The translations under genes were made by a program, and so were the position numbers. The notes beneath the pieces are model-generated. The model was not told the DNA's origin and did not search any database. It saw nothing but the letters and a program-made list of their open reading frames with translations. From the NCBI GenBank assembly GCA_945903445.1, contig CAMDNZ010000011.1:1-64000 (forward strand): a stretch of DNA of 64,000 nucleotides, in the 5' to 3' direction. Positions 51,248 to 60,095 of the stretch are shown here, piece after piece. The DNA comes from Bordetella parapertussis (GTDB lineage Bacteria; Pseudomonadota; Gammaproteobacteria; Burkholderiales; Burkholderiaceae_B). How positions within the stretch are numbered: the stretch's first letter is position 1; each line of letters starts with the position of its first letter.

Positions 51248-52143
51248 TCAAAACGGCCGATCCGGCCAAGATCCCCAAAATTCATCCAGATGAAAAACGC
51301 CTTACCGACGACGTTCCGGTCGGGCACGAAGCCCCAGTAACGGCTGTCGGCACTATTGTCGCGATTATCGCCCATGGCGAAGTAATGCCCCTCAGGCACG
51401 GTACACCGCAAGCCGTTACGGGCGTATTCGCAGTTCTCCCGATGCGGGAAGGCCCAGATCGGCGAGTAATCCTGCGCACGGCGCGGGTCCACCAAAATCT
51501 TGTGTGCCACGTCACCCAGTTTTTCGTCGAACTGAGCGATGTAGGATACGCGGTCCGGCTCGTAATAATCGCCGTCGCGAGTGCGCGCCACTTCGTTGCC
51601 GTTCACGTAGAGCTTTTTATCGACATAGGCGATTTCGTCACCCGGTACGCCGACGACTCGCTTGATGTAATCGATTTCGGGTTCGACCGGATAACGAAAC
51701 ACCATCACGTCGCCGCGCTGCGGCGAACCCAGATCGACCACCTTTTTGTCGACGATGGGCAAACGCACGCCATAGGAAAATTTGTTCACCAGGATCAAAT
51801 CGCCCGACTGCAAGGTGGGCAGCATCGAACCCGAGGGAATGCGAAAGGGCTCGACCACGAAAGAACGCAGGACGAATACGAACAGAATGACCGGAAAAAA
51901 GCTGACGGCGTATTCGATCCACCACGGGGCTTTGCCTGCACGGGCGATGGCTTCCTGGCGCTGGCGGACGATATCGCCGCCATCGGTGGGAATGTTGCCG
52001 CTACCGTGCTGGCTATCGAATTGCGCCGCTGCGGCCTGCACGCGCGCCGCGCGCGCTCGCCGAGCGACGAAGAAATCGTAGGTCCAGACGATGCCGGTTA
52101 CGATCAGCAGGATGAAGAGAACCAGCGCGAAATTCCAACTCAT
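51244..52143 (-). CDS. lepB: Signal peptidase I
   Basis: Inner-membrane protease that removes Sec signal peptides. The 299-residue product has two N-terminal membrane segments (about 5-21 and 78-95), the nucleophile Ser106 in RIPSGSMLPT, the general-base lysine in DYIKRVVGVPGD (about 159-170), and the C-terminal GDNRDNSADSRYWGFVP (about 257-273). It lies between lepA (19-base gap) and rnc (4-base overlap), the usual order. It is the enzyme expected to process the S1-like proteins described here. Confidence 0.96.
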   Translation of the reverse strand: MSWNFALVLFILLIVTGIVWTYDFFVARRARAARVQAAAAQFDSQHGSGNIPTDGGDIVRQRQEAIARAGKAPWWIEYAVSFFPVILFVFVLRSFVVEPFRIPSGSMLPTLQSGDLILVNKFSYGVRLPIVDKKVVDLGSPQRGDVMVFRYPVEPEIDYIKRVVGVPGDEIAYVDKKLYVNGNEVARTRDGDYYEPDRVSYIAQFDEKLGDVAHKILVDPRRAQDYSPIWAFPHRENCEYARNGLRCTVPEGHYFAMGDNRDNSADSRYWGFVPDRNVVGKAFFIWMNFGDLGRIGRFD

Positions 52144-52162
52144 GGTGTGAAACCTTAATTTG

Positions 52163-53956
52163 TTATTTGTCGTCGACCTGCAAGATAGCCAGAAAGGCTT
52201 CCTGCGGAATCTCGACGCTGCCGACCTGCTTCATGCGTTTCTTACCCGCTTTCTGCTTTTCCAACAGCTTGCGCTTACGCGAAATATCGCCGCCATAACA
52301 CTTGGCCAATACGTTCTTGCGCAACGCTTTGACGTTCTCGCGCGCCACGATTTCGGCACCGATGGCCGCCTGAATTGCGACGTCGTACATCTGACGCGGG
52401 ATCAGCTCGCGCATGCGCGAGACCACATCCCGACCCCGATAACGCGCCACGCTGCGGTGCGCGATGATGGCCAGTGCATCGACCCGGTCGCTATTGATCA
52501 GCAGGTCGAGTTTCACCACATCGGCATTACGGTATTCCAGGAATTCGTAATCCATCGAGGCATAACCGCGCGAGACCGATTTCAGCTTGTCGAAGAAGTC
52601 CAACACGATTTCGGCCAACGGAATTTCGTACACCAGGTGAACCTGACGGCCGTGGTAGCTCATGTTCATCTGGTTGCCGCGCTTGTTATTGCACAGGGTC
52701 ATGACTGGCCCGACGTACTCTTGCGGCATGAACAGCGTGACCTTAACGATCGGCTCTCGAATCTCTTCGATCTGCCCCACTTCAGGCATGCGCGAAGGGC
52801 TTTCGACCATGATCACCGTCTGATCGCGGCGCAAGACCTCGTAGACCACCGACGGCGCGGTGGTAATGATGTCCATATCGAACTCGCGTTCCAGACGCTC
52901 CTGCACGATTTCCATGTGCAAAAGACCCAGAAAACCGCAACGGAAACCGAAGCCCAACGCTTGCGACACCTCGGGTTCGAACATCAGGGATGCATCATTG
53001 AGCTTGAGCTTTTCGAGCGAGTCGCGCAATTGATCGTATTCGCTGCTCTCGACCGGATACAGGCCGGCGAACACCTGCGGCTGGACTTCCTTGAAGCCCG
53101 GCAAAGCTCGTGGCGCAGGCTTCGCGGCCAGCGTGATGGTGTCGCCCACTTTGGCGTGCGCGAGTTCTTTGATGCCGGCGATGATGAAACCCACCTCGCC
53201 TGCCGACAAGTGAGGTCGCTGCTGCGACTTCGGGGTGAACACACCGACCTGCTCGCACAGGTGAGTCGCATTGGCCGCCATCAGCAGAATCTTGTCTTTG
53301 GGTTTGAGCGTGCCGTTGACGATACGTACCAGCATGACCACACCGACGTAGTTGTCGAACCACGAATCGATGATGAGGGCTTGCAAGGGCGCGGTCGGAT
53401 CGCCCTCGGGTGCCGGAATGCGGGCGATGACGGCCTCGAGGATGTCGTCGATACCCATGCCGCTTTTGGCGCTGGCCAGAATCGCGTTCTCGGCATCGAT
53501 GCCGATGACGTCTTCGATTTCCTGACGTGCACCCTCAGGGTCGGCTTGCGGCAAGTCCATCTTGTTCAGGACCGGAACGACTTCGACGCCCAACTCGATA
53601 GCGGTATAACAATTGGCGACCGTCTGCGCCTCGACGCCTTGGGACGCATCAACCACCAGCAGCGCACCTTCGCAGGCCGACAGCGACCGGCTGACTTCAT
53701 AAGAGAAGTCGACGTGACCCGGGGTGTCGATCAAGTTGAGCGCATAGATCTTGCCGTCGGCGGCCTTGTATTGGAGGGCGGCCGTCTGCGCCTTAATAGT
53801 AATGCCACGTTCACGCTCGATGTCCATCGAATCGAGCACTTGTGCGGACATCTCCCGGTCGGCCAAGCCGCCGCAACGGTGGATCAAACGATCCGCCAGC
53901 GTGGATTTGCCGTGGTCGATGTGGGCAATGATGGAGAAGTTGCGAATGTGCTGCAT
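52163..53956 (-). CDS. lepA: Elongation factor 4 (LepA)
   Basis: Ribosome-bound translational GTPase. The 597-residue product begins MQHIRNFSIIAHIDHGKSTL with the P-loop AHIDHGKST; DTPGHVDF (about 78-85) and LNKMDLPQAD (about 132-141) complete the G domain, and the C-terminal LepA domain ends in GKKRMKQVGSVEIPQEAFLA. The ATG at 53956 is the family start; the open frame upstream runs through the degQ terminator and is not used. Confidence 0.96.
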   Translation of the reverse strand: MQHIRNFSIIAHIDHGKSTLADRLIHRCGGLADREMSAQVLDSMDIERERGITIKAQTAALQYKAADGKIYALNLIDTPGHVDFSYEVSRSLSACEGALLVVDASQGVEAQTVANCYTAIELGVEVVPVLNKMDLPQADPEGARQEIEDVIGIDAENAILASAKSGMGIDDILEAVIARIPAPEGDPTAPLQALIIDSWFDNYVGVVMLVRIVNGTLKPKDKILLMAANATHLCEQVGVFTPKSQQRPHLSAGEVGFIIAGIKELAHAKVGDTITLAAKPAPRALPGFKEVQPQVFAGLYPVESSEYDQLRDSLEKLKLNDASLMFEPEVSQALGFGFRCGFLGLLHMEIVQERLEREFDMDIITTAPSVVYEVLRRDQTVIMVESPSRMPEVGQIEEIREPIVKVTLFMPQEYVGPVMTLCNNKRGNQMNMSYHGRQVHLVYEIPLAEIVLDFFDKLKSVSRGYASMDYEFLEYRNADVVKLDLLINSDRVDALAIIAHRSVARYRGRDVVSRMRELIPRQMYDVAIQAAIGAEIVARENVKALRKNVLAKCYGGDISRKRKLLEKQKAGKKRMKQVGSVEIPQEAFLAILQVDDK

Positions 53957-54023
53957 AACCAGTGCGCCGCGAGGCGAAAAATAGAGGGCTCGGCTAAAGC
54001 CCGAGACACGAAATGCACCGAGA

Positions 54024-54054
54024 CACAAAAGAAAGGGGGCTTTACGCCCCCCTT
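54024..54054 (-). terminator. Rho-independent terminator after degQ/mucD
   Basis: On the minus strand, AAGGGGGGC and GCCCCCTTT pair around GTAAA and are followed by CTTTT. It lies about 80 bases after the protease stop and 68 bases before the lepA ATG, separating the sigma-E operon from lepA. Confidence 0.85.
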
Positions 54055-54135
54055 CCCCGGCCATCCGGCCCCTCGGCCCCAGAAAAGCCAAAGGGTTATT
54101 CGGCAGTCAACCGAACATTTTAGCTGTTCTCGCGC

Positions 54136-55638
54136 TTATTTGTTTGGCGCGATCACCACCCACTGCGTGACGTCGGCGCGGCGAACCAACACGCCAGCGG
54201 AACGCCCGGCCTGTAATGCGCCCACCACCTTGTTAAATTGTTTCACATCCGTGATGTCGCTTTCGTTGATGGTCAGGACGATATCGCCCGCCGCGATGCC
54301 AGCCTCGGCGGCGGCGCCGGACGACTGCTTGACCTGCACGCCACGGTCGATGCCGAGCTTCTTTCGAATCTCGGCGGGGACGCTGATCGCCACAATGCCC
54401 AAGGCATTGCCAGCACTAGCCGTTTCTTCGGTTTCAGCCTTGGCGGCGATCGCTTCGCTCGGAATTTCCTCGACCTTGACGTCCACCGTCAGGCGTTTGC
54501 CCTTGCGCCAGAGTTCCAGTTTACCGGTCGTGCCCGGCGCAGTGCCGCCTACGATACGTGGCAAATCGCTCCAACGGACGATTTCGGCGCCATTAAAACC
54601 CAAGATCACGTCGCCCGGCATCACTTTGGCCGCCTCGGCCGGACCGCCCGGTTGCACGCCACTGACCAAAGCACCCTGTGCTTTGGGCAGGCCGATGGCC
54701 TTGGCCACTTCCTGGCTCACTTCGCCGATCTGCACACCAATCAGACCGCGTGTAACTTTGCCGGTTTTCTTGAGCTGCTCCTGGACTCTCATGGCTTCGT
54801 CGATGGGGATCGCCAGCGAGATGCCCATGAAGCCGCCGCTACGCGAGACGATCTGCGAATTGATGCCCACGACTTCGCCGTGCAGGTTGAGCAGCGGCCC
54901 ACCGGAGTTACCCGGATTGACCGCCACATCGGTCTGAATGAATGGCAAGTACTCGCCGGTATCACGGCCAATGGCGCTGACGATGCCCGCGGTCACGGTT
55001 GAATCCAGACCGAAGGGCGAGCCGATGGCCAGCACCCAGTTGCCTTTTTTCAGCGCTCTGGGATCGCCGATCGGCAAGGACGCCATGCCGGTTGCATCGA
55101 TCTTGATCAAGGCGACATCGGTACGCTCGTCGCGTCCGATCAGCTTGGCTTTGAACTCACGACCGTCGGTCAGGGTGACGAAAATATCCGTCGCATCCGC
55201 CACCACGTGGTTATTGGTCAGGATGTATCCATCCTGCGAGATGAAAAACCCCGAACCCAGACCGCGCGGTACGGTGCGGCCTTCGGGCGTACCGCCGCGC
55301 GGACTGGGCATGGGACCCTGACCGCGACCATCGCCGCCCGGGGGCTGGAAATCGGGGCCAAAGAAGTATCGGAACAATTCGTAGGGGTCGCCACCCGGTT
55401 GGCCATTACGGCCCGGCATCATGGCTCGCGTAGGAACCGTGGCGGTCGTGCGAATGTTGACGACGGCGGGATCGGCGCGCTCGACGATAGCGGTGAAATC
55501 CGGCAGCGACACCAGCGGCGCCTGCGCAGCGGCCGTTTGCGCCAAGGCGTTCGACACCGGCAACATGCCCGCAGACAGGGCGAGCGCCACCGAGGTGCTC
55601 AACAAGAGACGCCTTGCGGCGGGACGAATGACTTTCAT
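54136..55638 (-). CDS. degQ: Periplasmic serine protease of the DegP/DegQ (MucD) type
   Basis: HtrA-family protease-chaperone of the periplasm, placed in the sigma-E operon as is MucD of Pseudomonas. The 500-residue product has a signal peptide (cleavage near NALAQ, about residue 34), a trypsin-like domain with catalytic His in ILTNNHVVAD, Asp in ERTDVALIKI and Ser in NPGNSGGPLL, then two PDZ domains (about 275-370 and 395-490). A Gly/Pro-rich loop (about 85-115) lies before the protease core. The ATG at 55638 has a GGAG site 7 bases upstream; a 13-codon extension is possible but lacks support. Confidence 0.94.
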   Translation of the reverse strand: MKVIRPAARRLLLSTSVALALSAGMLPVSNALAQTAAAQAPLVSLPDFTAIVERADPAVVNIRTTATVPTRAMMPGRNGQPGGDPYELFRYFFGPDFQPPGGDGRGQGPMPSPRGGTPEGRTVPRGLGSGFFISQDGYILTNNHVVADATDIFVTLTDGREFKAKLIGRDERTDVALIKIDATGMASLPIGDPRALKKGNWVLAIGSPFGLDSTVTAGIVSAIGRDTGEYLPFIQTDVAVNPGNSGGPLLNLHGEVVGINSQIVSRSGGFMGISLAIPIDEAMRVQEQLKKTGKVTRGLIGVQIGEVSQEVAKAIGLPKAQGALVSGVQPGGPAEAAKVMPGDVILGFNGAEIVRWSDLPRIVGGTAPGTTGKLELWRKGKRLTVDVKVEEIPSEAIAAKAETEETASAGNALGIVAISVPAEIRKKLGIDRGVQVKQSSGAAAEAGIAAGDIVLTINESDITDVKQFNKVVGALQAGRSAGVLVRRADVTQWVVIAPNK

Positions 55639-55682
55639 TGTGAACTCCGAAAAAACACCTCGCCCGACGTGCGACACCGCAC

Positions 55683-56747
55683 TCAGTCGGGTAATGGAAC
55701 GTACTCGGTCGACTCGGCCAGCTCTTGTAGGGTGCTCACGGGGACTTCACCCATGGCGGTCAACCAGAAATCGGCGATACGCGTACCGAAGACGTTGACC
55801 GCACCGTGCTTGGCCGGACCTTGTTTCTTTTGCACCGAGCCTCGGGTGCTGTAGGGCTCGATGAACACCGAGATTGCGGCCAGTCCATCGGAGAAGACGA
55901 TCTGGCTGACCTTGAGCGGATCGCCCATGACGCGCTCGACCTGCATGACCGGCACGAAACCCGGTGGTGGAGGCACGCGCCAGCCCTTGCCCGCGAGATC
56001 GACCGGGGTCATGGCCGATCGAACTACCGTCCAATCCTGGGTAGACCAGGACGGTCGCAGCGACTCGGCGACGATACCCTCGCCCACTTTGACCGAGCTG
56101 AACATGACCTGCTCGATCACGCTACGGTCGGCCGCCAAGGTTTGCGCCTTGAGCAACAGGCCGGTATCGGCGTCGGCACACAGCTTATAGCCGTAGCGGC
56201 GGCCATCCAGAGGTTCGATCATGACCAGATGACAGGCGCGGCCGGCCACCCGCCGGGTGCCGGGCACAGCCGTCACCCGATAATTCTGGCTCAAACCCGA
56301 AGGATCGCCCAGCAACAAGCCTGGAAAACGATCGGTTCGACGGCGTTCGAGCAAGACCTTCTTGCGCTGAGGCATCAGACAACGCACTTCGTCGTTGTGC
56401 CGGATGAATTCGAGCGGCTCGCCGTCCAGGACTTCCAAGCGCTCGCGCGACCCCGTGCCATCCACCATGTGAACGACTTGGGAGGACTGCGTAAATCCAC
56501 CTTGGGAATAGACGAACACGCCCGAGTAATCGAGCTGGCGGGCAGCCTCCTGGATGCGCGCCAGCAACTGCAAAGGATCGGCAGGCGTATCGGATGCGGC
56601 GCGCACCGGCGCAGACATCGCCACGCAAGCGAGCGCGGCAAGCGCGGCGACCATGCCGCAACGCAAGACCTGCTGGCTACGCCACAGCCAGCGCGCACTC
56701 GCCTGAGCGATGTCGTCGGAGCGATCGTCGAGGGACAATGTCGCCAT
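55683..56747 (-). CDS. rseB: Sigma-E regulator RseB/MucB
   Basis: Periplasmic protein that binds RseA/MucA, protects it from proteolysis and senses mislocalised LPS or lipoproteins. The 354-residue product has a signal or membrane segment (MVAALAALACVAMSAPVRA, about 32-50), then the two MucB/RseB domains: LDYSGVFVYSQGGFTQSSQV (about 72-91), and a C-terminal domain from about 225 with GWRVPPPPGFVPV. The ATG at 56747 shares its first base with the rseA stop (TGATG). It lies between rseA and degQ. Confidence 0.93.
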   Translation of the reverse strand: MATLSLDDRSDDIAQASARWLWRSQQVLRCGMVAALAALACVAMSAPVRAASDTPADPLQLLARIQEAARQLDYSGVFVYSQGGFTQSSQVVHMVDGTGSRERLEVLDGEPLEFIRHNDEVRCLMPQRKKVLLERRRTDRFPGLLLGDPSGLSQNYRVTAVPGTRRVAGRACHLVMIEPLDGRRYGYKLCADADTGLLLKAQTLAADRSVIEQVMFSSVKVGEGIVAESLRPSWSTQDWTVVRSAMTPVDLAGKGWRVPPPPGFVPVMQVERVMGDPLKVSQIVFSDGLAAISVFIEPYSTRGSVQKKQGPAKHGAVNVFGTRIADFWLTAMGEVPVSTLQELAESTEYVPLPD

Positions 56748-57250
56748 CAACGGCCAGCACCTTCAAAAGAGACCTGACGAATGGCGCTGGGACCAGCCAT
56801 CTGGCGATGTGCTTCGAGGTAAGCGGACAAGGCCGTGTCGTCGGCAACGGGGGGCGTGGCGTCGGCCAGGATCTGAGCGGCGCCGCCGCCATCGGCATTG
56901 CCGCCGACCAACGCAGGCTGGGCTACCCACACCACCGTCGCTACGGCTGCCGCCATGGCCGCACCGGATAGACCCATGCGCCATGCCCCTCGCCGCGAGC
57001 GACGCGGTGCCGCGACGATCGGCAACTCGGCATCCAGTGCGCGCGACAGGCGCGCATGGAACTGCGCCGAGGGCTGCACCGCCAGCTCGTTGCTGCGCAT
57101 CACGTCGCCGATCAGATGATAGGTGTCCCACACCTGGCGATTGACTTGAATCGAGGGCAGATCGTGATCGTCCATCGGCTGGCCGTCAAGCCAGGCCGAA
57201 AGAATCTCGCGGTTGGAAACATCTGTAGAAGTAGTTTGGGCGTTTTGCAT
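56747..57250 (-). CDS. rseA: Anti-sigma-E factor RseA/MucA
   Basis: Single-pass inner-membrane anti-sigma factor. The 167-residue product has the cytoplasmic sigma-binding domain first (REILSAWLDGQPM, VWDTYHLIGDVMRS, about 14-53), one membrane helix (GLSGAAMAAAVATVVWVA, about 93-110) and a short periplasmic part that RseB should bind. It starts 12 bases after the rpoE stop and is coupled to rseB downstream. Under envelope stress, proteolysis of this protein would free sigma-E. Confidence 0.92.
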   Translation of the reverse strand: MQNAQTTSTDVSNREILSAWLDGQPMDDHDLPSIQVNRQVWDTYHLIGDVMRSNELAVQPSAQFHARLSRALDAELPIVAAPRRSRRGAWRMGLSGAAMAAAVATVVWVAQPALVGGNADGGGAAQILADATPPVADDTALSAYLEAHRQMAGPSAIRQVSFEGAGR

Positions 57251-57262
57251 GGCTATGCGTCC

Positions 57263-57862
57263 TTACCAACGACGCTCGGTGTCAGTACCTAGCAGCGGGC
57301 GCAGCCGGGTGGCAATGGCTTCGCGCGCGCGGAAAATACGCGACCGGACGGTGCCGATCGGGCAATCCATACTCTGGGCGATGTCTTCGTAACTCATACC
57401 TTCCATCTCGCGCATGACGATCGCGGTGCGTAACTCTTCAGGTAAAGCCTGAATCGCGGCATTGACCGTCTCGGCAATTTCACGGCTGGCCACCATGGAT
57501 TCTGGTGTGCTGTTATCCGTTAGGTTGTCGGTTTCGTTAAAAGTTTCACCATCTTCTGTTTCCAGTGCATTGGGCGTGCTGGGGCGGCGTCCACGTGCCG
57601 CCAACCAGTTGCGGGCCGTATTGATGGCGATGCGATACAACCAGGTATAAAAAGCACTATCGCCGCGAAATTGCGGCAGCGCACGATAAGCCTTGATAAA
57701 AGCCTCTTGCGCGACGTCCTCGACCTCGTGGGGGTCGCGGATCATCCGCGACAACAGCCGCATGATCTTGCGCTGATACTTGAGCACCAGCAAATCGAAC
57801 GCTTTCTTGTCGCCGCGCTGAACGCGAGCGACAAGTTCGGCGTCGACATCATTGGGATTCAT
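57263..57862 (-). CDS. rpoE: RNA polymerase sigma factor RpoE (AlgU type)
   Basis: ECF sigma factor for envelope stress. The 199-residue product has region 2 (LVLKYQRKIMRLLSRMIRD, then VEDVAQEAFIKAYRALPQFR, about 47-66) and region 4 (LPEELRTAIVMREMEGMSYE, then IAQSMDCPIGTVRSRIFRAR, about 156-175), at the usual size and spacing of RpoE/AlgU. Its ATG overlaps the stop of the small upstream gene as ATGA. It heads the rpoE-rseA-rseB-degQ cluster. Regulation by its own product is usual, but no sigma-E promoter could be fixed by eye. Confidence 0.96.
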   Translation of the reverse strand: MNPNDVDAELVARVQRGDKKAFDLLVLKYQRKIMRLLSRMIRDPHEVEDVAQEAFIKAYRALPQFRGDSAFYTWLYRIAINTARNWLAARGRRPSTPNALETEDGETFNETDNLTDNSTPESMVASREIAETVNAAIQALPEELRTAIVMREMEGMSYEDIAQSMDCPIGTVRSRIFRAREAIATRLRPLLGTDTERRW

Positions 57863-58242
57863 CGCGCCTCACTGTGTACAGCCAAGGGATCGGGCATGTG
57901 TGCGGCAACGCACAATGCCCGCCAACAAGGGGGACGCACCGCACAACGCCACAGCGTCACCGCCGGGTGCTGCACAGGATGCCCCGCAGCGATGTTATCT
58001 GCCCACGAAGCGGAAAAAACAATCCAACCGCAACCCGTCGACCAGACCGGGGGGGCCAATGGCCACCACTGCGTCCCCACGCGGGCCTGCCAGCGGCCTT
58101 TCGGCAATCGCCGCAACGCCCGCAGGCCCCGAGGACGACGCTGAGCCAAACCGCCGAGTCTTGTACCGGTACAAGCCGGCAGCGCAATAAGCAGTGCGCT
58201 GTCGCCCCGCGGGCGGGCGGGGCGACGAGTGCGATCAGACAC
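57859..58242 (-). CDS. Small protein between fabF and rpoE, YgfX-like (tentative)
   Basis: A 127-residue open frame that fills the gap between fabF and rpoE. Its GTG start (58242) overlaps the fabF stop and its stop overlaps the rpoE ATG as ATGA, which is good evidence for a real coupled gene. The product has a basic N-terminus, RRLPKGRWQARVGTQWWPL in the middle, and a C-terminal TLWRCAVRPPCWRALCVAAH. This resembles the ending of YgfX-type proteins (a strand, then a Trp-Arg-x-Leu-x-Val segment), which occupy this place in Burkholderiales. No strong membrane segment is seen. The family call is from memory and is tentative; the existence of the gene is likelier than its name. Confidence 0.55.
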   Translation of the reverse strand: MSDRTRRPARPRGDSALLIALPACTGTRLGGLAQRRPRGLRALRRLPKGRWQARVGTQWWPLAPPVWSTGCGWIVFSASWADNIAAGHPVQHPAVTLWRCAVRPPCWRALCVAAHMPDPLAVHSEAR

Positions 58243-59470
58243 GGCGCACGGCCATGGAGCCGTTGGTGCCACCGAAGCCGAACGAATTCGACAAGGCGAC
58301 ATCGATCTTCATCTGGCGTGCGGTGTTGGCGCAGTAGTCGAGATCGCAGCCCGGGTCTTGATTGAAGATGTTGATGGTCGGCGGCGACACCTGGTGATGC
58401 ACGGCCAGGGTCGTGAAGACGGCTTCGATGCCGCCCGCTGCGCCCAGCAAGTGACCGGTCATCGATTTGGTCGAGTTCACCACCAGCTTTTTGGCGTGGT
58501 CACCGAAGGCCAGTTTGAGCGCGTCGGTTTCGTTCTGGTCGCCCAGAGGCGTCGAGGTGCCGTGCGCATTGACATAGGCGATCTCGTCGGCATTGATGCC
58601 ACCATTACGCAGCGCACCGATCACGCCACGGCGGGGACCGTCCTTGTCCGGTGCAGTGATGTGGTGAGCGTCCGAACTCATGCCATAACCCGCCAACTCG
58701 CCATAAATACGCGCGCCACGTGCCTTGGCGTGTTCGTACTCTTCGAGCACCAGCACCCCGGCACCTTCGCCCAGAACGAAACCGTCACGATCGACGTCCC
58801 AGGGACGCGACGCCGTGGTGGGATCGTCGTTGCGGGTGCTCAATGCGCGCATGGCGGCAAAACCGCCTATACCCAAGGGCGACACGGTGGCTTCGGCGCC
58901 ACCTGCCAGCATGATGTCGGCGTCGCCGTATTCGATCAGACGGCCTGCATCGCCAATGCAATGCAGGCCGGTCGTGCAGGCCGAGACCACGGCATAGCTG
59001 GGGCCTTTCATGCCGTATTTGATCGACAACTGACCCGAAATCAGGTTGATTAGAGAACCGGGCACGAAGAACGGCGAAATACGCCGGGCACCGCGCTCTA
59101 GATAATCTTTTTGGGTTTCTTCGATACGCGGTAAGCCGCCAATACCGGACCCTACCAGCACGCCGATGCGCTCGGCGTTGGCGTCGGTGACTTCCAGGCC
59201 GCTATCGGCCCAGGCTTGAATGCCTGCGGCGACGCCGTAGTGGATGAAAGTGTCCATCTGACGGGCTTCTTTGACCGGCAGGTACTGCGCGATGTCGAAA
59301 CCCTTAACTTCACCGGCGATGGTCGTCGTAAGGCCTGCGGCTTCAGCATCGAAACGGGTGATGCGAGCAATGCCGGAACGGCCATTCACGATGTTGTCCC
59401 AAGCCGTGTGCAAGTCGTTGCCCACGGGCGAGACGATGCCCATACCGGTGATGACGACACGTCGTTTCAC
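58235..59470 (-). CDS. fabF: 3-oxoacyl-[ACP] synthase II
   Basis: Elongating beta-ketoacyl-ACP synthase of fatty acid synthesis. 411 residues from the GTG at 59470, which has GAGGAG 7 bases upstream and gives the family N-terminus MKRRVVITGMGIVSPVG; a longer ATG form would add eight residues. The catalytic triad is Cys165 in VVSACTTGLH, His in NAHGTSTPLGD (about 303) and His in MTGHLLGAAGG (about 339). The gene follows acpP, as usual, with a 198-base gap. Confidence 0.96.
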   Translation of the reverse strand: MKRRVVITGMGIVSPVGNDLHTAWDNIVNGRSGIARITRFDAEAAGLTTTIAGEVKGFDIAQYLPVKEARQMDTFIHYGVAAGIQAWADSGLEVTDANAERIGVLVGSGIGGLPRIEETQKDYLERGARRISPFFVPGSLINLISGQLSIKYGMKGPSYAVVSACTTGLHCIGDAGRLIEYGDADIMLAGGAEATVSPLGIGGFAAMRALSTRNDDPTTASRPWDVDRDGFVLGEGAGVLVLEEYEHAKARGARIYGELAGYGMSSDAHHITAPDKDGPRRGVIGALRNGGINADEIAYVNAHGTSTPLGDQNETDALKLAFGDHAKKLVVNSTKSMTGHLLGAAGGIEAVFTTLAVHHQVSPPTINIFNQDPGCDLDYCANTARQMKIDVALSNSFGFGGTNGSMAVRRV

Positions 59471-59668
59471 GAAAAAACTCCTCAAGACTGACAAAAACTA
59501 AGGGCGGCAGCAGCATCGTCGCATGCAACGACGCACAGCCCACCCGTTAAAACGGCATGCTCGACGCGTCGATAGATATGACGATGCTGGCTGACCGCCC
59601 CGTATCGGGAGACGTGCCCGGCGAAGTGCTGAAAAAGCACCATGCCGGGCGAGCCCGCCAGGCGCGGA

Positions 59669-59908
59669 TTAGTGCTTTTCGTGCGCCTTGCAGAATTCGA
59701 CGGCCAAGCCGATGGTCGTGATTTTCTCGGCTTCTTCGTCGGGAATTTCCGTCGAGAACTCGTCTTCCAGTGCCATCACCAGTTCGACCATATCGAGCGA
59801 ATCAGCGCCCAGATCTTCGACAAACGATTTCTCGTTGGTCAGTTCGGCTTCAGCAACGCCCAGTTGTTCAGCGACGATCTTTTTGACGCGCGCTTCGATG
59901 TTATCCAT
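59669..59908 (-). CDS. acpP: Acyl carrier protein
   Basis: A 79-residue acidic helical protein carrying the growing fatty acid on phosphopantetheine. The attachment serine is Ser37 in DLGADSLDMVEL. The N-terminus MDNIEARVKKIVAEQLGV and the C-terminal half EDEFSTEIPDEEAEKI are typical. A TGGAG site lies before the ATG. It stands between fabG and fabF. Confidence 0.97.
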   Translation of the reverse strand: MDNIEARVKKIVAEQLGVAEAELTNEKSFVEDLGADSLDMVELVMALEDEFSTEIPDEEAEKITTIGLAVEFCKAHEKH

Positions 59909-59937
59909 GCAGATCTCCAGTGGGAAAAATCCCGCGA

Positions 59938-59943
59938 ATTATA
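59938..59943 (-). promoter_or_regulatory. Probable -10 of an acpP promoter
   Basis: On the minus strand TATAAT, preceded by TTGGC, lies 30 bases before the acpP ATG. A convincing -35 is missing. A separate promoter would fit the high level of ACP needed and the 187-base gap from fabG. Confidence 0.5.
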
Positions 59944-60095
59944 GCCAAGCACGAGCGAATGGATAGGCTCGGTGCAAGCTTTCCTAAGACAATGCCTAAA
60001 TTGGCGGCTGTCAGTGTACAAAGCCAGCCATTTTAAGCAGAAAAGCAGCATGCGACCACGGTCGGCAAACCCGACTTGTCGCCGCGATGCCGCAA

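Noticed and set aside
52160..54937. 925-codon + strand open frame opposite lepA and degQ
   Set aside because: It spans two well-supported genes and a terminator on the other strand, and its product looks like no known protein.
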